Origin: CAWKEY01 sp963848675
Lineage (GTDB): Bacteria; Pseudomonadota; Gammaproteobacteria; Methylococcales; Methylomonadaceae
NCBI GenBank assembly: GCA_963848675.1
Contig: CAWKEY010000068.1
Coordinates: forward strand, 6,730 to 70,729
Direction: 5' to 3'
Length of the DNA: 64,000 bases
The position numbers were made by a program, and so were the translations under genes. Under the pieces are notes generated by a model, which was given only the letters and a program-made list of their open reading frames with translations, did no database searches and was not told the origin of the DNA. This document shows positions 43,202 through 51,974 of this stretch, one piece after another (within the stretch, counting starts at the first letter, position 1; each line of letters begins with the position of its first letter).

Positions 43202-45463
43202 TTATCGGGAGACGTTAAAAGTGTTTACGGCAATGCGATTCGATTTCAAACTCGATGCATTGAACATCGTTTTGAAATCCTCGATTTCCGCGTCAACTTC
43301 AGTAAACAGGTCTTGCACGAACGCGTAAGCGATGGGCTGATGCAATAATTCCGCTTCAACGCTGTAATTGCTGTCTGCCAAACCCGCGATGCGATAGCTG
43401 ATTTCATCGCTGCCGCCAATAAAGTTGGCATCGTTGAGTGCATCGCCAACCACCCGTACATCGCTGGGTGCGGTTGCTTTGTTAAACCCTTGCGGCAGCA
43501 GACGGTTGTCTTTTAGATACGTCATGCCGCGCAAGAGGGTATAGGTCACCTGATTGTTGTTATCGCCCATGATCGCTTCGTAAACCTGTACCTGGCCGGG
43601 ACTGGTGATCAAATCGTAATGCGGCTCGAAAGTCGCCCGATCGCTATCGGCATCAATGCCGGCGACGCTGCCGTTGGCGTTGACTTTGCCGGATTCAAAA
43701 ACTACGTTGCCCTGGCTGTCCTTGATCGTGACATGCACAACCACGCGCCGGGACGGATAGGCGCTAGGCAGTTTATGGCCGGTGGTGCTGTTGATTTTCA
43801 GCGTGAAATCCAGGGTATTGTTGGCCAGCGACTGGCTGACCGGCGCTATGCTGGCGGCGCTGTTGAGCATGATCTGGGTTTTGCTGAGGGTTTCGGCGAA
43901 ATTATTGGACAGCACGCCCAGTTGCTGTTTGTTATTATTGAACACATCTAGCATCAGCTTGTTGGCGCCGACAAATTCATGGACGGCAAAATCGTTTCGG
44001 CCTTGCAACCACATCGGACGATTCGAGATCGGCACGCCATTGGCGCGTGACATATGGCATTGCTGGCAGCTTTTCGCAGTGCTGCCGGCCGCATAGCTGC
44101 TGTGTTCCCATTCCGTGTAGGGCATTTGTTCCGGAAACTCGGATTCCGGTGTGGTGCTGAGCAGATTACCCAAGTCATCAACATAAGGTGTTTTCAGGTT
44201 ATGACAGGTCGCGCACATTTTCGACGATTTCACATGGGCGCTATAGGTCGGTGTATAGCCGGTCATCATGATCATCGGGTTCGGGAATAAATTGTCATAG
44301 GGCCCGTAAATGGTTTTACTGCCGTCGATTTCGTATTGGCCGGTGAATCTCGGCAGCGTGCCTAAGTCCGCTGAGTTCTTGATCTGATGGCAAGCGGTGC
44401 AACTGACACCATTCAAAGCTTCGTCATGACGCGAATGCATAGGATTAACGAAGCCGCCGTCGAGAATTTCCAGAACTTCGTTGTTTTTCTTGGCCTCGAA
44501 ATTGGCCATTGGCGCATGGCAGCGCGTACATTTATCATTGATCACACTGGACAGTTGCGGATTGCGGTTCAGCTCGGAGCGAACCTTCGCGCGCCAAAAC
44601 GGATCGCGGGTGGAGTTGGCCATCATCGTCGAAGACCAATCGGTTTCGATGGATACATCCTGGCCGTTTTGGTCGGTCAAACCGTTATGACACATCGTGC
44701 AATTGGCCGATCCTGAAAAATGCTCGGAGGTGAACGCGGGGTTGCCGGATGATGCGGGCGGCAACAGGAAGCCGCCGCTGATGTTGGCCAGAGTCGTGAC
44801 GCTGAAGGTATCGGAAACGCCGCCTACGGTCAGAACGGCATTCGTTGTGGTGCTGTAATTGGGCGATGAAATTTGCCGAAGCGTGACGCTGTCGCCGTTG
44901 TTGGCGGTGCCTGCCGTCGCGACAAAGCTGCCGCCATTGGTCGAATATGAACCGCCGCTAATGCTAATAGGCGCCGGTGCATTGATGCCGGTAATGGTAA
45001 TTACATTGGAGGTAACGACCGTGTTTAATGCCACGCCAGCTTGTTCGGTGAAGCCGAAAGCGTCGGGCGTGGTGTCGGCTGGCGTATTCGTTAGCGTCGT
45101 CGAACTGAACGTGTCCTTGATGTTGCCAATAGTCAGCACGGTATTGATCGTAGCGCTATAGTTGGCTGACGAAGTATGCCGAACTCGAATGCTGTCGCCA
45201 TTATAGGCAGTGCCTTTACTACTGGTGTATGAGCCGCCGTTGCGCGAATACTGGCCGCCGCTGATGCTGATCGAGGTGCCGGAATTGATGCCGGTGACAC
45301 TAATTGGCGCGGAAATAATCGGCGTATTCAGCGCGACGCCGATTTGATCGCTAAAGCTGAATTGATCCGGTATGGTATCTTTAGGGGCCGCCTGAGCGTT
45401 GACGCTGAATAAGGCGGTTGTCAGCCAGATTGAACTGAATAGGTATAGTAAACTGCGAGTCAT
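43202..45463 (-). CDS. Five-haem c-type cytochrome with two N-terminal beta repeats
   Basis: 753 residues. A signal peptide (to about 25) is followed by two homologous repeats of about 95 residues (31-125, 131-225: TP.PF.F..Q.GVALNT, ISISGG.YS.NGGS, NGDS, NYS). The haem region has five CxxCH sites: CTMCH 255, CTRCH 312, CTACH 355, CATCH 417 and CQQCH 466. A beta-rich C-terminal part (520-753) includes INSTTGHKLPSAYPSRRVVVHVTI. It is an exported multihaem protein, probably periplasmic or on the surface, with electron transfer as the likely role. The partner PxKF protein gene follows. Confidence 0.82.
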   Translation of the reverse strand: MTRSLLYLFSSIWLTTALFSVNAQAAPKDTIPDQFSFSDQIGVALNTPIISAPISVTGINSGTSISISGGQYSRNGGSYTSSKGTAYNGDSIRVRHTSSANYSATINTVLTIGNIKDTFSSTTLTNTPADTTPDAFGFTEQAGVALNTVVTSNVITITGINAPAPISISGGSYSTNGGSFVATAGTANNGDSVTLRQISSPNYSTTTNAVLTVGGVSDTFSVTTLANISGGFLLPPASSGNPAFTSEHFSGSANCTMCHNGLTDQNGQDVSIETDWSSTMMANSTRDPFWRAKVRSELNRNPQLSSVINDKCTRCHAPMANFEAKKNNEVLEILDGGFVNPMHSRHDEALNGVSCTACHQIKNSADLGTLPRFTGQYEIDGSKTIYGPYDNLFPNPMIMMTGYTPTYSAHVKSSKMCATCHNLKTPYVDDLGNLLSTTPESEFPEQMPYTEWEHSSYAAGSTAKSCQQCHMSRANGVPISNRPMWLQGRNDFAVHEFVGANKLMLDVFNNNKQQLGVLSNNFAETLSKTQIMLNSAASIAPVSQSLANNTLDFTLKINSTTGHKLPSAYPSRRVVVHVTIKDSQGNVVFESGKVNANGSVAGIDADSDRATFEPHYDLITSPGQVQVYEAIMGDNNNQVTYTLLRGMTYLKDNRLLPQGFNKATAPSDVRVVGDALNDANFIGGSDEISYRIAGLADSNYSVEAELLHQPIAYAFVQDLFTEVDAEIEDFKTMFNASSLKSNRIAVNTFNVSR

Positions 45464-45822
45464 AATGAAGAGGGTTTTTAGTCTAGCGGTCGCGGCGCAA
45501 ACAAGTATTAAAAACCTGTCGGACTGTCACCGCGACTGGTTGACTAAAAATCCTGTTGGACTGAACCGCCGCTCAGGCTTTGAAATTATGGGGATTGAAT
45601 GAGAGCGGCATCATCGAGTCAGGGTGCTAAACAGAGACAAAGACATAATGCCGGAACCAGGTATTAATTTCTGACTGGTTTTCAGGGTATTGAATGGCTG
45701 CAATATACTAATTGATGGGTAAACAAGCCGCAATATGAGCGTATTACCGCAAACCTTGCCCACGCGGACCAAAGGAAGGTTGTCATTCCGTTTGGGTATT
45801 CCGGAAATGTTTAGCTGCATTT
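45464..45822. other. Gap between cytochrome gene and IS91 transposase
   Basis: No convincing gene. It must include the 3' (ori-side) end of the IS91-like element, but I could not fix the exact boundary. A short AT/GC-mixed stretch downstream of the transposase stop (CGGAATACCCAAACGGAATG) holds imperfect repeats of CGGAAT. Confidence 0.35.
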
Positions 45823-47040
45823 TCATGTGGTCAGGCATAAACTTTCTCCAGGTGGCCCGCGAGGCAGCGTGCCGGGCAGGAAGGTTTCGATGCAAATCAT
45901 GTGGCCCTGATGACACTTCGGACAATCCCGTAGCGATTTGCCGGTGAGTTGTTCGTAGCGGTCACGATAGTCTAACGAGGTATCGTTGATTTTGACGGCG
46001 GGAGTTGGGGCGTTGAGTAACGCCCGGCAGCGAGCCAGCTTAACCGCGCGATAGCGATTGGTAAGAAAGCCGTAATGCCGGATCCGTTGAAACCCGCTGG
46101 GTAGGACGTGCAATAGAAATCGACGAATGAACTCATCAGCCTCCAGGCACATCACTTTCTGGCGTGAATCGTGGCGGTAATCCTTCCAGTGAAAACGGAC
46201 CTTACCATCCACGAAGTCGATTAAGCGATGATTGGCAATGGCCACCCGATGCGTATAGCGCCCCAGATACTCAAGGACATGCTGAGGACCGCCGAAAGGT
46301 GGTTTGGCGTAAACCACCCACTCGACCTTTCGTACTGGAGCCAGATACTGGGCAAAAGCATCGGGATTCAGAAGCGCTTCAAGTCCGTTAAAAAAATGCA
46401 GTTGCCCACTATCAAAGGCAGCCTGCAATTGTTCCAGAAATAACCGGCGAAACAACCGCGAAAGCACACGCACTGGCAGAAAAAAGCCTGGCCGACAGGA
46501 GATCCAGCGCTCGCCATCAGCACTCAAACCACCGCCGGGCACGACACAATGCAAATGTGGGTGGTGCTGCAAGTTTTGCCCCCAGGTATGGAGAATAGCG
46601 ATGAAGCCGATCTCGGCGCCCAAGTGCTTAGGAGTGGCAGCGATCGTGCGCAAGGTTTCGGCGGTGGCGTGAAACAAGAGGTTATAGACCACCGATTTAT
46701 TCTGGTATGCGATGGTGGCGATGGCCTCAGGCAGCGTAAAGACCACATGAAAGTACTCAACAGGTATCAGGTCGGCCTGGCGATCATCCAGCCATTGCGC
46801 GCGTACCAGTGACTGGCATTTAGGGCAGTGTCGATTGCGGCAACTGTTATAGGCAATGCGTTGATGGCCGCAGTGATCACACTCTTCGACATGTCCGCCG
46901 AGAGCGGCGGTGCGGCAACGCTCGATTGCGCTCATCACGCAACGTTGCCCACGACTGAGGGACTCAGCGTGATGCTGTCGGTAGGCAGAACCTTCCTGGC
47001 GAAAAATATCCGCCACCTCGAGTCTGGAGGTGTCCATCAT
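45823..47040 (-). CDS. IS91-family (Y2-type) transposase
   Basis: 405 residues. An N-terminal zinc-binding region (CDHCGHQRIAYNSCRNRHCPKC) is typical of IS91 transposases, as is the HUH motif in HPHLHCVVPGGGL. YLGRYTHRVAI and the C-terminal RIRHYGFLTNRYR are also present. IS91 elements move by rolling-circle transposition without target duplication and may mobilise neighbouring DNA. The gene starts 5 nt after the tyrosine recombinase stop. It appears intact. Confidence 0.92.
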   Translation of the reverse strand: MMDTSRLEVADIFRQEGSAYRQHHAESLSRGQRCVMSAIERCRTAALGGHVEECDHCGHQRIAYNSCRNRHCPKCQSLVRAQWLDDRQADLIPVEYFHVVFTLPEAIATIAYQNKSVVYNLLFHATAETLRTIAATPKHLGAEIGFIAILHTWGQNLQHHPHLHCVVPGGGLSADGERWISCRPGFFLPVRVLSRLFRRLFLEQLQAAFDSGQLHFFNGLEALLNPDAFAQYLAPVRKVEWVVYAKPPFGGPQHVLEYLGRYTHRVAIANHRLIDFVDGKVRFHWKDYRHDSRQKVMCLEADEFIRRFLLHVLPSGFQRIRHYGFLTNRYRAVKLARCRALLNAPTPAVKINDTSLDYRDRYEQLTGKSLRDCPKCHQGHMICIETFLPGTLPRGPPGESLCLTT

Positions 47041-47045
47041 GCAGC

Positions 47046-47945
47046 TCAGCAATGAGCGGGCGGTGCTGGGGATGCTTTTGAACCTTCAATCTGTGGTAAA
47101 CAGTCAAAAGGACTGGTTGTTGCACAGACCGTACTGGTGGCGATCTTCAGGTAACGGGAAGTGGTAGCCAAGCTGCGATGACCCAGTAGGAGCTGAATGG
47201 TACGCACATCGGTGCCGGATTCCAGCAGGTGCGTAGCAAACGCGTGACGCAACGAATGTGGAGTAATGGGTTTAGTAATCCCAGAGGCACGATGGGCTTT
47301 TTGACAGGCCATTTCGACGGCGCATCGGGTAATCGGTTGACCGATCAGTTCGCCCGGAAACAGCCACAGCGTTGGGCGCACTGCTTTCCAATAAACACGT
47401 AGCTCATCAAGCAAACGTGGTGAGAGCATGACGTAACGATCTTTGCGCCCTTTGCCTTGATCGACGCGTAGTGTCATACGCTGGCTGTCGATGTCGGTCA
47501 CCTTGAGATGGATCGCTTCGGAGACCCGCAAACCTGCGGCATAGGCCGTCATCAGAATCGTTCGGTGCTTGATGCTGTCGACCGAAGATAGGAAGTGCGT
47601 GACTTCCTCCCGGCTGAGAACCACCGGCAGTTTGAAGGGCCGTTTAGGCATCGGAATCTCATCAATGGCCCAGTCGCGTTTGAGCGTGACTTTGTACAAA
47701 AAGCGTAGCGCGCCGGTGGCCACACTGATGCTGCTCGGAGACAGTCTGCGGGTTTTTGTTAAATAAACCTGATAGGCACGAATCGCTTCCAGGTCCAGTT
47801 CATCCGGGGAGCGGTGAAAATATTTTGCATAGGCGATAACCTGTTGCAGGTAGGCTGATTGGGTATTATCGGCTAGGTTGCGAATTCGCATATCGTCGAT
47901 CATGCGTTGGCGCAACGGTGTGATGGTTTGAGTGGATGTAGACAT
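47046..47945 (-). CDS. Tyrosine recombinase associated with the IS91 element
   Basis: 299 residues of the XerC/D-like integrase family. The N-terminal SAM-like domain (RIRNLADNTQSAYLQQVIAYAKYF) and the catalytic residues GLRVSEAIHL (Arg), HSLRHAFATH (His-x-x-Arg) and GHRSLATTSRYL (His, Tyr) are complete. The start at 47945 follows AGGAG. Many IS91-type elements carry such a recombinase upstream of the transposase. The pair forms one mobile unit. Confidence 0.92.
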   Translation of the reverse strand: MSTSTQTITPLRQRMIDDMRIRNLADNTQSAYLQQVIAYAKYFHRSPDELDLEAIRAYQVYLTKTRRLSPSSISVATGALRFLYKVTLKRDWAIDEIPMPKRPFKLPVVLSREEVTHFLSSVDSIKHRTILMTAYAAGLRVSEAIHLKVTDIDSQRMTLRVDQGKGRKDRYVMLSPRLLDELRVYWKAVRPTLWLFPGELIGQPITRCAVEMACQKAHRASGITKPITPHSLRHAFATHLLESGTDVRTIQLLLGHRSLATTSRYLKIATSTVCATTSPFDCLPQIEGSKASPAPPAHC

Positions 47946-48017
47946 GATGCTGCTCCTGTCTTGAAATAAGGCGGATTGCCTTATTCCTAAACATAGGGAG
48001 CAGTTTCTCTTTTTCAA

Positions 48018-48394
48018 TCACAAACAAGCTTTGGATGACACCATAGCGCGAAGCGGTTTAGTCCAGTTGTATTTATAGTTGCGTTAAAAACGCTTCTATA
48101 TAGACAGTTTTCATGCCAGATATTTTATTAAATAAGCACATGATTATTAACGTGGTTTTTTATCTTCCTTAATTTCATGATAAAAAATACGTGATTTCAC
48201 ACAGTGACCGCGTGAAATCACGCATTAATGCTGCCGGATGGAATTTGCCAGGTGGACAGTATTAAACGTATCAGCGCGATAGCTAGGTGACTAAAATAGC
48301 CGGATATGTCGGGTGGGTTTAGCGTAATCCGCTATTTAGCGCCCCAATCTTTAGGCCTGCCGGGCTTAATCCAAAACATACAAGCAGGCTTCAC
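48018..48394. other. Gap upstream of the MHS transporter, with a strong palindrome
   Basis: Contains the inverted repeat at 48190-48222 and a degenerate REP-like sequence near 48314-48331. AT-rich around 48110-48190. No gene is seen. Presumably it also holds the 5' end of the IS91-type element. Confidence 0.4.
48190..48222. repeat. 11-bp perfect inverted repeat
   Basis: CGTGATTTCAC (48190-48200) and GTGAAATCACG (48212-48222) are perfect arms around ACAGTGACCGC. It lies 173 nt before the MHS transporter start, with no gene over it. An operator or a transposon end are both possible. The long spacer makes a folded RNA or DNA hairpin conceivable. Confidence 0.55.
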
Positions 48395-49672
48395 ATGCCC
48401 AAAACCGCCGCACCTTCCGTTACCCGCATCGCCTTGGCCAGTTTTATCGGCACTGCTATCGAGTTCTACGATTTTTATATCTACGGCATGGCGGCGGCAT
48501 TGGTGATCGGCCCGGTATTTTTCCCCGGCGGCAACCCGGCCACGCAAGCGCTCAGTAGCTTTCTTACCTTTGCCGTGGCGTTTCTCGCTCGGCCTTTGGG
48601 TGCGACGCTGTTCGGACATTTCGGCGACCGCATCGGGCGCAAAACAACCTTAGTCGCATCGCTATTGGTAATGGGTGTCTCAACCACCTTGATCGGTTTG
48701 TTGCCCGGTTATGATGCGATTGGCGCCTGGGCGCCGGCGCTGTTGTGCCTGTTGCGATTTGGCCAGGGTATCGGCCTGGGCGGGGAATGGGGCGGCGCGG
48801 CGTTATTGGCAACCGAGAATGCGCCCGCCGGCAAGCGCGGCTGGTACGGCATGTTTCCCCAACTGGGGCCGCCGGTGGGATTTCTGTTAGCGACAGGCAG
48901 TTTTCTACTGCTGGCGCATTTTCTAACTGAACAGGAATTTAAAGACTGGGGCTGGCGGCTGCCGTTTCTTGCCAGTTCAATACTGGTCATGATCGGTTTG
49001 TATGTGCGCCTAGCTTTGGCCGAAACCCCGGTATTTGCCAAAGTGTTACAGCAGCATCAACAGGTTGGCGTGCCGCTCAAGGAAATACTTAAATCCCATG
49101 CTGCCCCTTTGGTGCTGGGCGCACTGGCGATGGTGGTGTGCTATGCGTTGTTCTATATTTCAACCGTGTTTTCGCTGAGCTACGGCACTACTACATTGCA
49201 TATTCCGCGTCAGCAATTTCTGGGTATGTTGTGCGTGGCAGTGCTGTTTATGGCGGCCGCCACGCCCTTGTCAGCCTGGGCAGGCGATCATTTCGGAAGG
49301 CGACCCGTTTTACTTGTTGCCGGTAGCGCCGCATTGCTGTCCGGTTTTGCCTTAAAACCGGTGCTGGAAAGCGGCTCACCGTTGATCATTACCGCTTTCC
49401 TGTCATTGGAGCTATTTTTGATGGGAGCCACCTTCGCGCCCATGGGAGCCTTGCTGCCGGAACTGTTTCCCTCCGAGTTACGCTACACCGGTGCGGGAAC
49501 AGCCTATAATCTGGGCGGCATACTGGGTGCTTCGTTTGCACCTTATATAGCACAAAGGCTGGTCACCGAGGGCGGGCTGGCCTGGGTCGGCGGCTATGTC
49601 TCATTGGCTGCAGCTATTAGTTTGCTGGCTGTGTATCTGATAAGTGAGACTCGGGATAATCAGTGGGTGTAG
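48395..49672 (+). CDS. MHS-family (metabolite:H+ symporter) MFS transporter
   Basis: 425 residues with 12 hydrophobic segments. FIGTAIEFYDFYIYG, typical of the MHS group (ShiA/ProP/citrate-type), is followed by the loop 2-3 motif GHFGDRIGRKTTL and RFGQGIGLGGEWGGAAL. Members take up small organic acids, osmolytes or shikimate with protons. The substrate is unknown. It is a single gene, directly followed by the REP/RAYT unit. Confidence 0.88.
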   Translation: MPKTAAPSVTRIALASFIGTAIEFYDFYIYGMAAALVIGPVFFPGGNPATQALSSFLTFAVAFLARPLGATLFGHFGDRIGRKTTLVASLLVMGVSTTLIGLLPGYDAIGAWAPALLCLLRFGQGIGLGGEWGGAALLATENAPAGKRGWYGMFPQLGPPVGFLLATGSFLLLAHFLTEQEFKDWGWRLPFLASSILVMIGLYVRLALAETPVFAKVLQQHQQVGVPLKEILKSHAAPLVLGALAMVVCYALFYISTVFSLSYGTTTLHIPRQQFLGMLCVAVLFMAAATPLSAWAGDHFGRRPVLLVAGSAALLSGFALKPVLESGSPLIITAFLSLELFLMGATFAPMGALLPELFPSELRYTGAGTAYNLGGILGASFAPYIAQRLVTEGGLAWVGGYVSLAAAISLLAVYLISETRDNQWV

Positions 49673-49776
49673 ATAGTCTGGTAGCCCGTATGCAGCGGAG
49701 TGGAATACAGGAAACAATGTCCAAATATTCCGGTCACGAGAAAGCGAGTTTTTACACCGATTCGCCGTAATGAATA

Positions 49777-49816
49777 GGGCCGTAGGATGCGGTGAGTTTA
49801 CGAACCGCATCATTCG
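49777..49816 (+). repeat. REP element upstream of the RAYT gene
   Basis: A GTAG tetranucleotide (49782-49785) precedes a hairpin of GATGCGGT (49786-49793) and ACCGCATC (49804-49811) with a 10-nt loop. That is the arrangement recognised by RAYT proteins. The 40-nt block recurs in inverted orientation at 52421-52460 with one mismatch. Confidence 0.82.
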
Positions 49817-49850
49817 AGTAAAACACTGTCGCCAACTATGATGATGAACA

Positions 49851-49940
49851 ATGACTAATTACCGTCGTACTTACACGCCAGGAGCCACATGGTTTTTCAC
49901 CGTAAAGTTGGCTGAACGAAGAGGAAATCAACTTCTGGTG
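49851..49940 (+). CDS. RAYT (REP-associated tyrosine transposase), exon 1
   Basis: Thirty codons starting MTNYRRTYTPGATWFFTV, the standard N-terminus of TnpA-REP/RAYT proteins (NYRR.Y.PG..yFFTV). The frame ends abruptly at the group II intron's 5' boundary: the next bases GTGCGACTGG give a TAG five codons later. Joining to 51975 continues the frame exactly. No strong ribosome site is visible before the ATG. Together with exon 2 the protein would be 180 residues. Confidence 0.8.
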
Positions 49941-51974
49941 GTGCGACTGGCATGGTAGTCAGCTAGCTGGTGGAAGTCCAGCCATTGCCCTGTGAGAAGG
50001 GAAAATGTAGGCGAAGGCAAGGGTGTCCAAAGAAACTCTGAGTAGCTACCCAACAGGGAAACACGGTTACTTTGAGCCAATGCGGAATCTGAAGGAAGCT
50101 CTAGCCAAATCGGTCACCTAAACGCAAGTGAACCTTCGTAAGGCGGCAACAAGGGGGTAAGGTGCCCGCGACCACCGACGCCCGATATTCTCACCGTAAC
50201 GTGTTGTTGTATTGAAGGTAGGTAGACCGAGACAGAGGTGACTATCTTACCCAGTGAAGGACCGTCGGCTTTGGGTCGGTGTAACTGCGACACTTTAAGC
50301 CCTAAGCGCAGCAGTAATGTTGACGTTATGAACCGAGGGTCTGCAGATGAAGCCGTAGTAATCGTAAAGTTCGGTGCCGATGAACTCATGGTGACATGGA
50401 GGAGGGTAAAACATCGAATCAGTGACAGGACGTTGGAGGTGAAGGGTGGAACATGTAAGCGGCCATGGCCGTTGATTAGAGACCGGAGGACTGAGATCAG
50501 CCTGACAGGAGCGGTTGACTATTTGCGTCGTAAACAGTGAACGAAGCAGCCGTGCGAGATTGACGAAAGTTCTCTGCAAAAGAGAGTGAAATAAACGAAC
50601 ATGAGCCAATTGATTGAAGAACCCAGACTCTTTGAAAACCTTTGCTCAAGCTTGTATTTGGGCATAGGCTTTATCTTGGTGAAAAGGAACCGAGGCAAAC
50701 CCGGCATAGACGGCGTGAGCATAGCGGACTTTGAAGCCAATTTAGACGAAGAGCTAAGCCAGTTGCAACAGGAATTGAGCAACTGGACTTATCAACCTTC
50801 GCCGGTACGCCGAGTCGAGATACCCAAGCCGGGAGGTAAGGGGATGCGACTTCTAGGCATACCGACGGTGCGGGATCGTGTGGTACAAGCAACGCTAAAA
50901 CTACTGCTGGAACCGATTTTCGAGCCGCATTTTTCGCCGCATAGTTACGGTTTCCGTCCCGGACGGAGCCAACATCAGGCGGTAGAAGCGGCACAACGGA
51001 TTGTTAACAGTGGTAAACCCTATGTGGTGGATATTGACCTGTCGAAATTTTTTGACCGTATCCATCATGACCGGCTGATTGCCCGAATGAGTGAAAAGGT
51101 AACCGACAAACGGATACTCCGGTTGGTGGGTTTAATGCTGCGTAGCGGCATTATGATCAACGGCGTTGTTATCCCCAGCGAGGAAGGCGCGATGCAGGGC
51201 GGCCCGTTAAGTCCGCTGCTCAGCAACATCGTTCTGGACGAACTGGATCAGGAACTGGAAAGGCGGGGCCTGGAATTTTGCCGGTTCGCCGATGATTGCA
51301 ATATCTTCGTGAAATCGCAAAAAGCGGCAGAGCGGGTGATGGCAAAGGTCAGTCAGTTCATCGAAAAGAAGCTAAAACTGAAGGTGAATCAGGAGAAAAG
51401 CCAAGTGGCTCTCTCCGATAAGGTCAAGTTTTTAGGCTTTACCGTGGTCAACGGGACGATTGCGATAGCGCATAAAGCCCTACAGACGGCTATGGAAAAA
51501 GTCAAAGCACTGACACCGCGAGGCACCCATAAAGCTCTGGAACCGGCTCTGGACAAGATCAATCAATGGTATGTGGGCTGGTCGAACTATTACAGTTTGA
51601 CCAACTACCCATCCCAATTGAATAAAATCGAAGCCCATATCCGGCGGCGATTACGATCAAGACTGGTGAGTCAGCAAAAGAGAAAACAGCATCTTTACCG
51701 AAATCTGGTCAAACGTGGAGTACCACGAAAACAAGCATCAAAAGCTGTCTTTTCAAACAACAAACGGTGGGTGCTATCAAACGCCCGAGCGGTGACGAGA
51801 GCCTACCCCAACAGTTGGTTTATTAACCTGAAAGGACAGGAAATACGATCCGACCGAAAGCTGGCGCATTGGTTTGAAGTTTCTCAATGGATACGCCTTG
51901 CATGAGGAGCCGTGTACGGACCCGTACGCACGGTTCTGTGGGCAGACGGAGGCTGCGGCCTCCTCTGACCCGAT
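49941..51974 (+). mobile_element. Complete group II intron with maturase gene, inside a RAYT gene
   Basis: The 5' end GTGCGACTGG fits the GUGYG consensus. Domain V is at 51907-51940 (GAGCCGTGTACGG, CGCACGGTTCTG), domain VI carries a GGAGGCTGCGGCCTCC stem, and the 3' end is CCCGAT. Total length is 2034 nt with the maturase at 50601-51905. The roughly 660 nt before the maturase would form domains I-III and part of IV. Boundaries were set by the 5' consensus, the 3' end and restoration of the interrupted RAYT frame. All three agree. Confidence 0.88.
50601..51905 (+). CDS. ltrA: Group II intron reverse transcriptase/maturase
   Basis: 434 residues. RT blocks include GMRLLGIPTVRDRVVQ, YVVDIDLSKFFDRIHHD (D144) and the catalytic FADD (229-232) in place of the usual YADD, followed by a GIIM maturase domain (INQWYVGWSNYYSLTNY, about 320-400). 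No HNH endonuclease motif is visible at the C-terminus, so integration would rely on replication forks or single-stranded targets. The protein would splice the intron from the RAYT transcript and reverse-transcribe it into new sites. It sits within intron domain IV. Confidence 0.93.
   Translation: MSQLIEEPRLFENLCSSLYLGIGFILVKRNRGKPGIDGVSIADFEANLDEELSQLQQELSNWTYQPSPVRRVEIPKPGGKGMRLLGIPTVRDRVVQATLKLLLEPIFEPHFSPHSYGFRPGRSQHQAVEAAQRIVNSGKPYVVDIDLSKFFDRIHHDRLIARMSEKVTDKRILRLVGLMLRSGIMINGVVIPSEEGAMQGGPLSPLLSNIVLDELDQELERRGLEFCRFADDCNIFVKSQKAAERVMAKVSQFIEKKLKLKVNQEKSQVALSDKVKFLGFTVVNGTIAIAHKALQTAMEKVKALTPRGTHKALEPALDKINQWYVGWSNYYSLTNYPSQLNKIEAHIRRRLRSRLVSQQKRKQHLYRNLVKRGVPRKQASKAVFSNNKRWVLSNARAVTRAYPNSWFINLKGQEIRSDRKLAHWFEVSQWIRLA

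Larger units (their letters stand above)
45823..47945 (-). mobile_element. IS91-type element (recombinase + transposase)
   Basis: Both genes are intact and in the order recombinase-transposase. The boundaries given are those of the coding unit only. The terminal oriIS/terIS sequences should lie in 45464-45822 and 48018-48394 but were not resolved by eye. Position between a surface cytochrome operon and an MHS transporter suggests it landed in an accessory region. Confidence 0.8.
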
